This document shows, in pieces, positions 37,313 through 48,980 of a DNA stretch of 64,000 nt; positions within the stretch are counted from its first letter, which is position 1; each line of letters opens with the position of its first letter. The DNA is from Euonymus europaeus. Its lineage: Eukaryota; Streptophyta; Magnoliopsida; Celastrales; Celastraceae. The stretch spans positions 21,533,555 to 21,597,554 of the forward strand of contig OY756963.1 in the NCBI GenBank assembly GCA_963580455.1. The letters run 5' to 3'. The notes below the pieces were generated by a model, which was given only the letters and a program-made list of their open reading frames with translations, was not told the DNA's origin and made no database searches. A program made the translations under genes and the position numbers.

Positions 37313-40300
37313 TTAAGGCTGAGAAATGCCCTTCTTCACTAGCATATCATAAACTTTGTCGACCTTGCATGGATCGAGCTGGAAGAGAGGATGAGCATCA
37401 GACTTCTCCGTAATATTCCCATTCAGGATTTCCGTCGCCATGACTTCTTGCATCTTCAGATAGACAGGTGGAGCTAACCTCATCTCGTTACAGAGTCGTT
37501 TCTCCTGTAAATAAAGTGGTCACAACCGACATCTGATTAGCATACAGCGATGAATTGGAGAAAACCTGTTGATGAGTAAAATGTAAATTGGGGGTCAAAT
37601 GCTTACAGCTTCAGACAGCAAAAATGTGTTGTAAAATGCAGTCATATCGTGTTCATTGCCATGGTTTGATGACGCCAACCCAGTTGGTCTTGCTGGATAG
37701 GAATCCCTGCTGACAGACTCAGAAGCTGTGAAGGCATTAGGACCTCCCTGACCGGCTATCCCAGCAGATGCAGAGTCTCTGGCTCTTAGAGAAGCCTCTT
37801 CAGCTTCTCTTCTCCTTTTGAGCTCCAGATATCTATCTGCCTCAGCTGATGTACGACAACCAGCAGCTTGCGCTTCCTGCATATATTTCATATTGTTTTG
37901 TCTATTTATGCAAGTGTAGAAGCACGGAAAAGTTTAACCCCAACAAAAACAAAGATTCTTTATGTGTATGTGTCATGCCAGGTACAAATCATACCTTGAG
38001 TTCTGCAATTCTTTTCTTAGTTCGATGCTCAGCTACAATACTCTGAAGCAGTTCCTCGTGCGCTTCTTTGGTATGGAAGCGCATACAGACATCGTAACTC
38101 TTACACAGGGCCCTCTCTTCAGGAGACAAGCTTCTCTGAAAAGGACTCTGATATAGTAAGTTCCTTTCCAGAATAAAGTCCTTTCTGCGTTGCCTCTCTT
38201 CAAGCCTGCCAATAAGTTGATTTCAGCTAAGACAGAGAGAGAGATTGGAAATATTTATTTTAAAATATTGACAACCTACCTCCTTGAATATATATGCAGC
38301 ACTCGAATCTTCAGTTCTCGCTCATCCTCAGTGTCAGTGTCTTTGAATTCCATGTCAGCAAGTAACTGCTCAGCATCATTATCATATTCTATATCAAACT
38401 CCCGCCTTTTGGCGTTATAGCCACTTAGCTCAACCATAGAGGGACCGTCATTTCTAGGGGAAATTGGTTTCTTCCCCTTGGAAATCCTGTCTGTTTGGGG
38501 ATCTGCAAGGAAAGGGCATGACCATTTAGTTTATTCATATGTGAAATGAGTGGGGCAAATTGGCAACTAGTAAGTCGAGAAAATATGCAATTCACCTGCA
38601 TTTGAGCTACAGGGCAAACGGCCAGAGGGACCGGTTTTAGGCAGCTCCTCAACTCTGAGTCCAAGAACAAAATTGACATAACAAGATTTAACATAACTAG
38701 GATTTTTCGAGCAAACAGAAAATGATACGCATACTTGACTCTCGAAGGAGAAAAAGGAGATTCTTCCTTCACAGGCTCCCCGAGCATCGTTGATCCTGAG
38801 ACGTGAATTTCAATGACAGAGGGCAAAGAATTAAGAAAAACAAATTAACCATTACGGCATTACGTGAAGCAATAAGTACCATTTGCTTACTGTTAAGCAG
38901 ATTTTGGATTCTACTTCAGTACATAAGATATAATTGTTACCGCTATAATATAATTGGAACTAAACTTGGAGGACCATAGTAGATATCATCACAAACCTTT
39001 CTTATCATCCCCCTGTCCTTTAGCCATTGCAAGAAGTTCCTTTCTATTTTTCCCGACAACACGAGCCATGTCCTAAATAAAAGAAGAAAAATGACATTTC
39101 CAAGAGAGAAATATTTAAAACAACTCACAACTAACAAGAGTACTGATTCATTGAAAAAGTTCCCACCGGAAGAGGGAAACAAGGGGAGTTCAGATACACA
39201 GTGGAATAGTGGTCAATACACTGCTCTTTACTCTTTGTCCCCACATGCTCAGCAACTTCCGCCCAATTCCCCAAGCCATACATTTCAATTCCCTGAATCT
39301 CAGAATTCCACAGAAAAAGAGCACAACTTATCGCCAACTTCATAAACCAACTACTTATGAAGCATGATTTCAAGAAGAAAAAACAAAGACATACGAAAAT
39401 AAAACACCTCTAGAAGCAGTATTTCATCATCGGCATTCCAGTCAGGGCAGATAAGCGGGAAAGATAAATTATCCTGTTAAAGTGAGCAAGTAACCAAAGT
39501 TACATTTAAAAATATGTAGACAAATAAAATGTAAGCAATTGATAATGCAGGAGGCACAACGTCATACATGAATAAGCATGAGAAACATATTGTTTACCAA
39601 CTTAAAACCATATCAAATCCACAGTAGGTATCGACTACGAGATTTGATACATGATGCTACTTACCATGACCCGGTAAGGGTGATTGCTTTTATGAGGGGT
39701 CACCTCAGCACCAACAGAAAAGCACTCTGCACATAGGTCAAAATCAGAGCACACAGCACACTTGATGCGGATTTTCCCCGTAATGTCTTTATTGCAATAG
39801 TTACAATGGTATAATGCCCTTTTCCCATCGCTCGTTCCCAGACCTGTCTCCAAACAAAACAATTAACAAAACCAAAAGGGAGATATTACTACCTATCAAA
39901 AAAGGAGAGAGAAAATAAGAGACAGCAATTACACCTAAATAATTTGCAGGCTGTAAGAAAACGCCATCCATTTTCGTCATATAGGTGAAAACTATCTGTT
40001 TTCATATCATAAAAATAATAGCTCTCTAAAAGTCCTGCTATAAAACATGATGGTGATAAGTTACCTGAGGATGAAGACTCTGGCATTTCTCCACTGGAAG
40101 CATTCTTCTTTCTCCTTGATCTGCACGGCCAAGAACAAATACTCGGTTATTTACCATAAATACAACTCAATACAACAGTTCAAATGAACGGAAAGTATGA
40201 ACCGAAACTTCATTTCAACCATTCTTAATGCTTCTGCCAATTGAGTTGTCTTTTGCATCAAAACTTGAAATTGACAAATTTTGAGGAAATTACAAGTTTC

Positions 40301-40729
40301 TTAAACTTGCAATTGTAAAATCTAGGAGTTTGCATCAAAATCAACATAGCTTATAACTAAAAAATTCCAGCTTGATAAAGTAATTAACATTACAACCCAA
40401 TGACACTCCTTGGAGGACCATATCTAGGTACATAAATCCTATTTGTGGTATATATTACAATTTAGCACCAACCCATTGAACATTATAACTGATGATCCCA
40501 TTATCTACTTCCCCCGACTTCTATTAAACAGATAAAAACATTCAATATCTTCTCTTTATCTTAGAAAGCAAATGGTAACAGTTCAAAATATGCGGAAAAA
40601 AACTAAATACCAAAAATTGATTCTTGAAAAGCCTGTAATTTTGAACAGAATAAAAAATTCAGTGAAAATCAGAGCAAACCTTTGAGTTGGGTCTTCGTTT
40701 GAGTGAAAGTTTCCACGAGAACGGCCCAT
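37313..40729 (-). CDS. ADA2: Transcriptional adaptor ADA2 (SAGA/GCN5 coactivator subunit), 522 aa
   Basis: Twelve minus-strand coding exons: 40729-40680, 40120-40065, 39843-39665, 39473-39408, 39292-39167, 39072-38997, 38795-38735, 38654-38596, 38502-38280, 38205-37995, 37876-37607 and 37504-37313 (1569 nt, in frame). ADA2 binds the histone acetyltransferase GCN5 and links it to activators in the nucleus. The order of domains is complete: a ZZ zinc finger (about 46-94: YHCNYC, KCAVCSDFDLCAEC), a SANT/Myb domain (about 107-150: WNADDEILLLEGIEMYGLGNW), a central region with acidic ADA2 repeats (YDNDAEQLLADMEF), and a C-terminal SWIRM domain (about 460-520, ending VYDMLVKKG). It resembles ADA2b of Arabidopsis most closely at the N-terminus (MGRSRGNF). 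It shares a promoter region with RPL17. Confidence 0.95.
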
Positions 40730-41427
40730 AGTTAAATTCTCAAACGACTTCGGAAGTTCTGCAGGGTCAGGAACTCCTGCTAATCAAAATCAAAATGGTT
40801 GTTCGCGTTCGACACTTTGAATGCAATGAAAACGAAGCGACGATGGATTGACATTCATAGGTACAGAAAATTAAACATTATGTAAACAAACCCTAAATTC
40901 AATAAATTTTCGGATAAACGTTGAGAGACCGTACCATGAAAGGGGCTTTTAGAGAAAAATTGCGAAATTGAATTCTGCCATTGACGGGCTTACCTCAAAA
41001 CCTCAAATTTCCGAGACTTTTTGGCATTCTGGGAGGATCGTTGAATCGGGTCATTCACTCTCTATCTGGACTAGTTTTCGAATACAAACTGCCAAACAAA
41101 CGGGCGTTCTGCTCCGTCTTCAATTTCCAACCCAACTAATTTTTTACACAAAGTCGAGGCCCATTATTGCTCCAGTATGAGTAAGACCCAATATTGGGCC
41201 TGATAAATTTCTCAATATGGGCCTAAAATAACAATCATCCAAGCCCATCCTAGATTTTAATGGGTTGCTAGAGTTTTGAGCCAAGATGTGATAGAAGTTC
41301 ACAAGGGCCGGGAAAGTGTGAATAAAATTGGTTCCTTATACTGAGGCCCAATTGGATTAGACGCGTTTTCCCGCAGATTCAGTCCTGCCCTTATCCATTC
41401 TGATTTTGTATACGGTGCGGAGCTGCA
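40730..41427. promoter_or_regulatory. Bidirectional promoter region with site II-type motifs, between ADA2 and RPL17
   Basis: The two start codons are 698 bases apart and point away from each other. Between 41158 and 41350 there are five GGCCCA, TGGGCC or AGCCCA motifs (41158, 41195, 41218, 41242, 41345). Such site II elements (TGGGCY) bind TCP factors and are enriched in promoters of ribosomal and organelle-protein genes. They lie on the RPL17 side, within 270 bases of its ATG. Shared regulation with ADA2 is an inference from the geometry. Confidence 0.6.
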
Positions 41428-43100
41428 ATGGCGATGTCAATGACAACGGCAGTGATACACAGTTGCAGCAGCAGTGACAGATGGAGCATGGCATCGCTCA
41501 TGTCTGCTCTACCTTCTCCTTCGGTGACGACCAAAATGCTCTCAAGGACTCAGCCTTCAGTTCGACTTCTACAACAGCCCGGCCAAGGACTCGGTCTTAC
41601 AATTTCCCTTCACTCCGACTCGCCGCTTATCTCCTCTTACAACGGCCTCGCTCCCCTCAATCATCTCCTCTCCATTGGCTCCTTCGGTAATACATGCTTA
41701 TGTTAACTCGTTGAATTTGAATTTTGATTTCAGTTTGTTCGGGATTTATGACATTTCTTCACATTCTCAACCAAATCTGCGAAGAATCGAATTCAATGAA
41801 TTATGTTCAGTGCTTGACTACTTGTGCGTGTGGCTTTTTAGTTCAAATTTCCTGGCGTTATTGTCAATGCCCCGAACTACATGAACTGAAAAGTATGTCA
41901 TTCTGTTTAATATTGTAATATTGTTATATTGTCCATCCATTTATGCTTAGATTGTAAACCTCATCTCTCCGTTGAGATACCTTAACTTTTTGTTGCTAGA
42001 CGTAGTTATTTTACTGAGAAGACTTAAGGCATGATTTCGTGGTTTTATTGCTTATGCAAGATCGTGCACATTTTTTTAATTGACAAAATCAAACTAGTCA
42101 TCATGTCTTGAATAAGGCCCTGCTTGGCAGCTGGATTCGAAGGTGTAGAGTTTGGAAGGGTTTGTTTTGAACCCTGGCTTGTTAATAAAAACATAAGTTG
42201 TTCAGCAGGATTCACGGAAGCCCTCCCAACAGCCATTTTCTGAACCCTCAAAACCAAGGGCTTGGCTGGGTGCAGGCAATATACTCTACTAAATTTTACA
42301 AACACCTCCCAATCCACTACTCTTCCAAGCAGGGGTTAATACTCAGCTTTTCCAAACCCAGCTGCCAAGCAGGGCATTATTTTCAGAGATATAATTCAGA
42401 TGATCTCAGGACTTTCCAGACTGGGACCATTGGTATCCCTGCATTGCTACTAAAATGCGGTGAATGATGAATTATCTGTTTCTGTTAATTTTAGATGCTA
42501 CTCGTGGACGTATATGCTTTTGAACCCTTTCGCTAATTCATGTTAGAATAATTAATTTATAGGCTATGCTAAGTGCTGCATCCCATCGTAAGTACTTTGA
42601 TTTTCATTTCCCTGCTGCCTACTCTCATTCCCATACTTAGTGGCCTTAAACAGGAAACAGCTCTTAGTGTGCTTATGTGTCCTTTTGCAGACAACAATAG
42701 TTTTGAGCACAATTTCACCTTTATTGGTAACGGTGGTCGAATTTTTGCCATGAGACATGGCAGGCGAGTTCCCAAGCTTAATCGGCCTCCTGATCAACGA
42801 AAAGCACTTCTGCGAGGCCTTACCACCCAGCTCCTTAAGCATGGTAGAATATTAACCACTAGAGCAAGGGCAAGTGCCATGAGAAAGTATGTAGACAAAA
42901 TGATAACATTGGCTAAGGAGGGATCACTTCACAAGAGGAGACAGGCCCTAGGTTTCATCTATGAAAAGCAGATTGTCCATGCATTATTTGCAGAGGTCCC
43001 AGACAGGTATGGAGAAAGAAACGGTGGGTATACAAGAATCATTAGGACACTGCCAAGGCGAGGAGATAACGCACCCATGGCATACATTGAGCTTGTGTAG
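41428..43100 (+). CDS. RPL17: Plastid 50S ribosomal protein L17 (nuclear-encoded), 222 aa
   Basis: Exons 41428-41686 and 42691-43100 join in frame (669 nt). Residues 1 to about 105 are a Ser/Thr-rich, basic extension without acidic residues at its start ([16 protein letters not shown]), which reads as a chloroplast transit peptide. The mature bL17 domain follows: [53 protein letters not shown], and the C-terminal [23 protein letters not shown]. This is the plastid type; the C-terminal end matches known chloroplast L17. bL17 sits near the peptide exit tunnel of the large subunit. The first of three nearby in-frame ATGs is used as start. The intron (41687-42690) carries a MITE. Confidence 0.94.
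42117..42375. mobile_element. MITE with 18-bp perfect terminal inverted repeats in the RPL17 intron (259 bp)
   Basis: GCCCTGCTTGGCAGCTGG at 42117-42134 is exactly complementary to 42358-42375. A partly similar inverted motif (CCAAGCAGGGG) recurs inside. I could not fix a target duplication: AATAA precedes the left end and ATTATT follows the right end. The superfamily is therefore unclear (Tourist- or hAT-like). Confidence 0.75.
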
Positions 43101-45160
43101 ATTTTTTTTTTTTGCTAGTTGATGCATTCTTTTCAATGTATGCAATTTGCTTTGTACTTGAATACTCTTTTCTTTTGAGATAGAAGGATGCACATTAAGA
43201 TGGTGTGATGACTTGAATGATTCTAAATTTATAATATTTTGGATGCCAAATGTGATATGATAGCTTGATACCATTCCGTTTAATCGGTATTTGAAGCTGC
43301 AGTTTGATATATTGGTTAGCTGTTTGACTTTTGTAGGTAATGCTAGTAAAGCTGTATTCAGACATTATAGGCTTGCACAAATTGATGAAGTAATTTGTTG
43401 AGGCCTAGTGGAGCCAAAAAATTTCTTTGTTATACTGAATTGAGGTTGAGCTTAAAGAGCAGTTGGCTATGAATGAAGATCAAAGTGAAGGTTAACACAT
43501 CTCTTGTGCAACTTTAAAGTCTAGTGCAAGCGAATTTTCCTCGAGTGGGAGGAAGGGAGGAAGGGAAATGAGCTATCACAAGTTATTAGGCTTTCAAGAA
43601 CTGAGTGATATTGAAGTCTTAAGGGATTTAATGTTGTTTTGAAGCTGGAGGGAGGGTATCTCAGTTATGTAGGCGCTTCTGATGACACAGAATTGTAACT
43701 TCATTGAAGATATAATCCACGAGAATTGAACTCTTTATCTCATTTAAGTGGGTTGGATAATTCGTGCATCTCATCATTTTAGGAATTTCTCCGTGTCTCA
43801 CTCCTTTGTTTTTATGGATATGACTCAATTCCTCTTTTTACCACAAGAGTGGTGAGAATTAAATTCCTTAACTCAGAAATTTCTTCGTGTCCCACTCCTT
43901 TATTTTTATGGGTATGACTCAATTCCTCTTTTCACTGCTTGTGATGGGAATTGAATTCCTTACCTCGTTTAAATAGATTGGACACAATATCACCAAGCTG
44001 AAATGATGAGTTGCACGAATTACGACCTAATGAAGTCACAATTCTGTATCATCACTGATGCTGTGGAAAGTTATTGTGGTGGCCGACCCTCAATTTCATC
44101 ATATACAACATATATGATATGATTTTACTGCTTTTGTAGCTTTGTGTCTTGTAATCAACCAGCTTTTCTCACTTCTCAAGTTCTTATACTTCCAAAAGCG
44201 GGTAATAAATGAGATTTTTTTTGCCTCAAGTCTCCGTCTTCTTCAATTGCCAAATTCACAATAGAAAGCTACTAAGAAGGAGAAGTTGAAGGCAGAGTAT
44301 GTGGATGGAAAAATTAACTGTAGAAAGTCACCGAGAAAGAGAAGCTGAAGGCAAATCATGTAATTCTTTTGACTGTGGAGGTCGTAGAATCAGAATAGTC
44401 GAAAGAAGAGAGGAGATACGGAAACTATTAGGAGATAGGTGAGACTGAGTGAGAGAGAAAAGTAGAAACGTTCTTAACTAATGAAAAATTGACATAAAAA
44501 ATTGTAACCGTTGATTAAAAATATCTCAACACAACGAGTATAAAAGTGATACATGGGTGCACCTCAATCTTCAAAGAGTGTGATAGCCTCTTCTTGTTGT
44601 TGTTGTTGCGGAATTGGGACATACAAGTTCAATCCACTATACATGAAAGTTGGGCTTGTTTTGGGTCTGTCATGGACTAGACTAGCTCCAAATGGGCCGA
44701 TTCCCAAGGCCTCCTAAGAAGCATTCCAAAATCCAAACAAATATCCTAGTATTGTTGTTCTCGTTTTTTTTTTCTTTATGGAAAATAAAAAAGCTTAAAT
44801 TAAGTTAATTAACAATTCCACAACATTAGCCAATCACCACCGCCCATCTCTAATCCATCAAGTAATTATTAAATGAAATTATACTTAATAACATTAATAA
44901 ATAAAATTTTTAAAAAAAGGAATTAGCCATCAAGTAATTATTACACTTAAATTTTTTTTAAAAAAAAATGAATTGATTTAGGGTAATAATTATTACACCT
45001 AAAAAATATTTTACAGTCTTGTCCCATTTTAACTGTTCTTTAATATCCCATTCATACTGAAGTCAATATTTCTGCTACACCAAACTCAAGATTAAAAACC
45101 CTAATTAATAATAAATAAAAAGGGAAAAAAATATACATAAAATTTAAGGCCATTTTCTCA
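43101..45160. other. RPL17 3' region and spacer
   Basis: The RPL17 3' UTR is followed by a foldback structure (43680-44054) and AT-rich DNA. No gene is supportable. Confidence 0.45.
43680..44054. repeat. Foldback element with ~110-bp inverted arms and an internal ~90-bp tandem pair
   Basis: The left arm (from TGATGACACAGAATTGTAAC at 43680) and the right arm (ending at 44054, reverse-complement TGATGATACAGAATTGTGAC) match over the first 30 bases with few differences. They match again at ATTCGTGCA(T/A)CTCATCATTT further in. The interior contains two direct copies of a block beginning TTTCT(C/T)CGTGTC(T/C)CACTCCTTT at about 43787 and 43877, each continuing into ATGACTCAATTCCTCTTTT. No coding capacity is seen. 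Confidence 0.6.
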
Positions 45161-46500
45161 TCTTCATTTCTTTTGTAGTTCTGCTCAGTTCTCATAGCCT
45201 CCTCTTCGTCTAAGCTTTCCCAAAGCTCATGATGCTTTGATTTTCTTTCTCAAGTATCAGGCTTTCTGTGGACGCTGGTCCTGATTCACATCAATTCTGA
45301 TCTGGTTCTTTTTCTTCAAGTTTTTTGTTTGGATCAAGATTTGTTTATCTTTGCTATTTCATTCTTGAAAGATTTGACTGAAGCAAAACTCATTTGTTTC
45401 TTGGGGTTGAGACGGTTTTATAATCGGCATAATCAGATTCCAAGAAGTGGGTTTTGTGTCAAGGATGCGAGTAACTGCTACACGTGTTGAGGTCAGTTTC
45501 ATATCTCTCTGAATCTTTATACAAACTATGTGATGGAAGGCCATGCATTATTCATGCAATGCTATAGTTTTGTGAAGAAGTACAAGGTGCTATCGGTTGG
45601 AAATTTATGTACAAAAATGCATTGCTATTTGGATCTCAATGGTTTTGACTTGCGAAGATTCAGAAGTTCGCTTTTTGAACTATAATTTATACATTATTTT
45701 GTTGGCTTAGAGGAGATAATTTTGTTTTTTAAAAAAAATCTTGTGCGACGAACAAAGGATGATCTTCTTGGGTTATGTTCTATTTAATTTGGGCATTATT
45801 TGAAGTGAAAGCAGCACGGATCTAACATTGTATGGTTCACGAAACCACTCTGTCGTTCTGTTCTGCTCTTGATTTTCTTTCTCATGGCTGTTATTTGCCA
45901 TCAAAAAAGAAGAAGATGTTTTGGTTCTATTCTCAGTTTTTTGAGTTTTCGGCTATTGCCCTGTGCTTATAATTTTGCTATAGATACTATCTGTGATCAG
46001 AAAAAATTTGGAAAAGACACAAGTATTTCGTTTTTGTTTTTTAAGAAGTGGAAGCAGAAGCTTTGCTATGGATTCAAACCTATTGGAGGATGTGGTCTAG
46101 GAAATTATACCTGTAAATGTTGGTGAAACAAAATATTGAAGCTTGCAGAACAACCTGTGAATGGGCAAGTGAAGTTAATGCACAAAGCAGTTTTCAATTT
46201 GGTTATATTAGCCTTTGTTGTATGTTAGGTTGGGAATATCTACCTGCCCATTAAATTGGCATTCCTTTCAGATGCTTTTGCAAGTTATGTCATTTTTTTA
46301 ATCTAATCACTGGTATTGTATTAGTTTCTTCCTCTCCTTTTTGATTCAATAAATGGTTTCTCTTGCCATTCAGGCTTTCCAGTTCAATCTTTTGCTAGAT
46401 GCCTTTTATTTTGTTTTAGTATGGACTCTGAGGTAATCTTTTGTCCTTGCAGCAATCTTTGGTGAGCATTTGAAGTTTTCTTTGTAGGTATTTTTGAAAT
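45161..46500 (+). other. Probable 5' leader and 5' UTR intron of the AT-hook gene
   Basis: CT-rich leader-like sequence begins near 45160, and a good donor context (GAG|GTCAGT) lies near 45491. The coding exon starts at 46501 after a pyrimidine-rich tract. The exact transcript start and intron are not certain. Confidence 0.35.
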
Positions 46501-46935
46501 ATGGGCAGGAGTAGGGATAAAGGAAAGAAGCAAACTGTTATTGCTTCTCGTGAAGATTGTGGAAGTAGTGTAGAAGAAAAGATTCCGGCGTACAGGAGGA
46601 GAGGAAGGCCGCAGAAACCATTGAAGGATGATATTGAAGATGGAGCTGAGAAGATAGGAGAAGATGCGAAAGGTTCTATTGCTGCCAAGGATATGAAAAA
46701 CCAGGCTGCCATCAGAAACGGTAGGAAGAGAAAGAGGTCAGCACATATCAAAGAAAATCTAGATACCATTAAAGAGGAAACAACCTTGGGAACAAAGTTG
46801 AGCACTGATGATTCAACAAAGACTGTTGGATTCAGGCAAAATGGGAGAAAGCGAAAAAACAAACCTCAGAGGGCTGCTGAAGTTGGTTTTGACCTTGGAC
46901 AGTTAATTAGTCTGGATTACTTCATGTTAGCTTAG
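46501..46935 (+). CDS. Small basic AT-hook-like protein, 144 aa
   Basis: This single open frame begins MGRSRDKGKKQTV and is rich in Lys, Arg and Glu. RRRGRPQKP (32-40) contains the GRP core of an AT-hook, which binds the minor groove of AT-rich DNA. Two more basic clusters (NGRKRKRSAH and NGRKRKNKPQRAAEV) give a periodic layout and probable nuclear signals. I recognise the overall layout as a conserved plant protein of unknown function. The last 15 residues (GQLISLDYFMLA) are unlike the basic body. A GT donor lies at the Val-Gly codon (GAAGTTG|GTTTTG near 46885), so the native C-terminus might be spliced to a further exon that I could not identify. Confidence 0.65.
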   Translation: MGRSRDKGKKQTVIASREDCGSSVEEKIPAYRRRGRPQKPLKDDIEDGAEKIGEDAKGSIAAKDMKNQAAIRNGRKRKRSAHIKENLDTIKEETTLGTKLSTDDSTKTVGFRQNGRKRKNKPQRAAEVGFDLGQLISLDYFMLA

Positions 46936-47610
46936 GTATGGCTCCTCTTGCCATCTGCTCTAATGTTTTTTGATTCTCATTCTTATGAGCTGTATACTTT
47001 TAAGTTGCTGGCTGTGAAACAAATTATACTGCTTGCTCCTCTTTGAAGCTGTCACTCTTTTGAGCGATTCCTTTTGTTTTTTTGGTAAGGCAATTTGTTA
47101 CGAGTACAACTGGCAGAGTGATGGGTTTATACATTCCTCCTCGTTTGTTTATATATTTCTAGAGGTTACAGATTCAATTCCTAGAATGTGGTCACTGTGG
47201 GAGTCTTGTGCTTGGGAGTTTTATCTTTGTTACTATGAAAAAATATTCATCCTTTCGATAAATTCATTCATTGTCTTGCTGTGGTTTTTTCTTTTATTTT
47301 TCTTGAGTACATACATGTAGTTCGTGTAAGAAATCCAGCCAGTGTGCATCATAAAATAACATTTTGTGCAGAGAGGTTAAGGACATTCTAAACAACAATA
47401 ACTTACGACAGTGAATGGTTACCAACATACTCTCAATGTTGGTAACCATGTGACTTGGTATGACATAAATATGAATATGATTCTGTTCATAAAGAAAGCA
47501 GGAATCAAGCTTCCACTTTATGCTCTCTGCTGTTCCAGTGAGAAAACAGGGTGTGCTTTCACGATGTAAATGGGTGCCTGAGGAACTGTTTACATCCCAT
47601 GTGCCAAATA

Positions 47611-47700
47611 GGTCCGTTTGGATCAGAGTATATCCCATAGAATACAAGTTATCGTAAAGTGTAAAAACTGAGAATATTTGAGAATATGAACAAGGGCAAG
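47611..47700. mobile_element. Short MITE-like repeat, copy 2
   Basis: GGTCCGTTTGGATCAGAGTAT and the following ~70 bases (ATAGA.TA.AAG, ATCGTAAA..GTAAAA.CTGAGA, GAGAATATG) align to the repeat at 12149-12245. The right end is less clear here and the TAA flanks are missing. Confidence 0.45.
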
Positions 47701-48938
47701 CTTGTTGCACCATCGTACTTACAATCTAATGGTTAGAGTAAACCCAGTGTGATTGTTTAGTCATTCCATTATCATCCATTAGTTAATTCTCCCTGAGAAT
47801 CTTCTAGGACCGGACCCAACCCAACTCCAAATGGAAAGGCGAAAGAGACTGATAATGATTAGAGGCAGTCAAGAGTTGACTTTTCTTTTCCATTTATGCT
47901 TTGTTTCCCTTGCTGGTGCAAAGAGTAAAAAAGAGAGGAACAGAAGATAAAGACTGCCTATTTGCTTTCTCTAGTTTGCACTGGAAGGGAAATGATTAGT
48001 TGATAGGGAATTTCACTTAAGTTGTACTTTAAGAAAAATAATATCTTTATTATACATCACATAGATTTAGACTGGTAGAGACACACACCGAAAAAAGAAA
48101 AAAAAGTAATAATAATGATAATACAGAATACTGCCACAAGAATCAAAGAAGAAATAATCAATGGCCTTTTTATTTTATCGACCCAGCTACGCCAAACGAG
48201 AAAGAAAAATAGTTCCATTTCTTAACATCTGTGAAGAAGATTTGGGATCTCTTCGACAACGAATTAACCAAATCAGGACGAAAATACACGGACGAGCAGC
48301 AATAGCAATGTAGTCCCAGTGTTTGATTGGTGCTTCGGTGTCTGTCCTGTATTGGCTTGTCGTAGTTGGTTGTCCTAAGTTTGTACCACATCGACTATAT
48401 TAGGTGTGTGTGTAGGATATATAGGATTCCGCGTTACAATTGGTTGGCCCTTTTGTAATGGCGTGTCCTGTCTCTGTCCTGTATGTGTGTGTCTGTATTT
48501 TCGAAAGATTATGTTTGCAGGAGGGGGTCTTTCGGACTTTTTAATTAGTTCAACAAGTAATGATGCTTCCCATGCGTCAAACCAGTACCGATTCCTTCCG
48601 ATATGGAGTCATGGAGACCCATCCACACAAAAAACCTTTTCTTTTTTGATTTTTTTCTTTCTTTAAACGAGCTTCCAAGTGTAGGTGCTCTATTAACGAG
48701 GCAGTAAATGTAAAACTTCTCTCTCTTCTCAAAATTTTCTTGATAGATGGACACAAGAGCTCGTTGGCATGTCAGGTTTCTGCTTTTTCACTGCTTTCTA
48801 TCAGTCGCTCTCTCTCTCTTGGTCTCGCCCCTCCTCTCCCTACAGTAAAAACTAAAAACCCATTCTCTCTCTCTCTCTTCTAGGTTCACTCACATTCTCA
48901 CAACATAGTAACAGTCCCGTTCGGAGTAAACTTGTGCA

Positions 48939-48971
48939 ATGACCCACAGCATCCTCATGAAAGGGCTCTAG
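48939..48971 (+). other. 10-codon upstream ORF nine bases before the SPL start
   Basis: ATG at 48939-48941 opens a short frame ending at TAG 48969-48971. The main ATG follows at 48981. A uORF so close to the main start could limit or re-route initiation, if it lies in the mature leader. Confidence 0.45.
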
Positions 48972-48980
48972 AAATCACGC

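Larger units (their letters stand above)
46936..48980. other. AT-hook gene 3' region and SPL upstream region
   Basis: No gene is supportable. A short dispersed repeat lies at 47611-47700. CT-rich tracts at 48808-48820 and 48864-48880 mark the SPL 5' leader, which also holds a 10-codon uORF. Confidence 0.45.

Noticed and set aside
46416..46862. 148-codon minus-strand frame, Phe/Leu-rich and membrane-like
   Set aside because: It is the antisense of the Lys/Glu-rich AT-hook gene, which produces Phe/Leu on the opposite strand.
47294..47713. 139-codon minus-strand frame
   Set aside because: It spans a repeat and has no family features.
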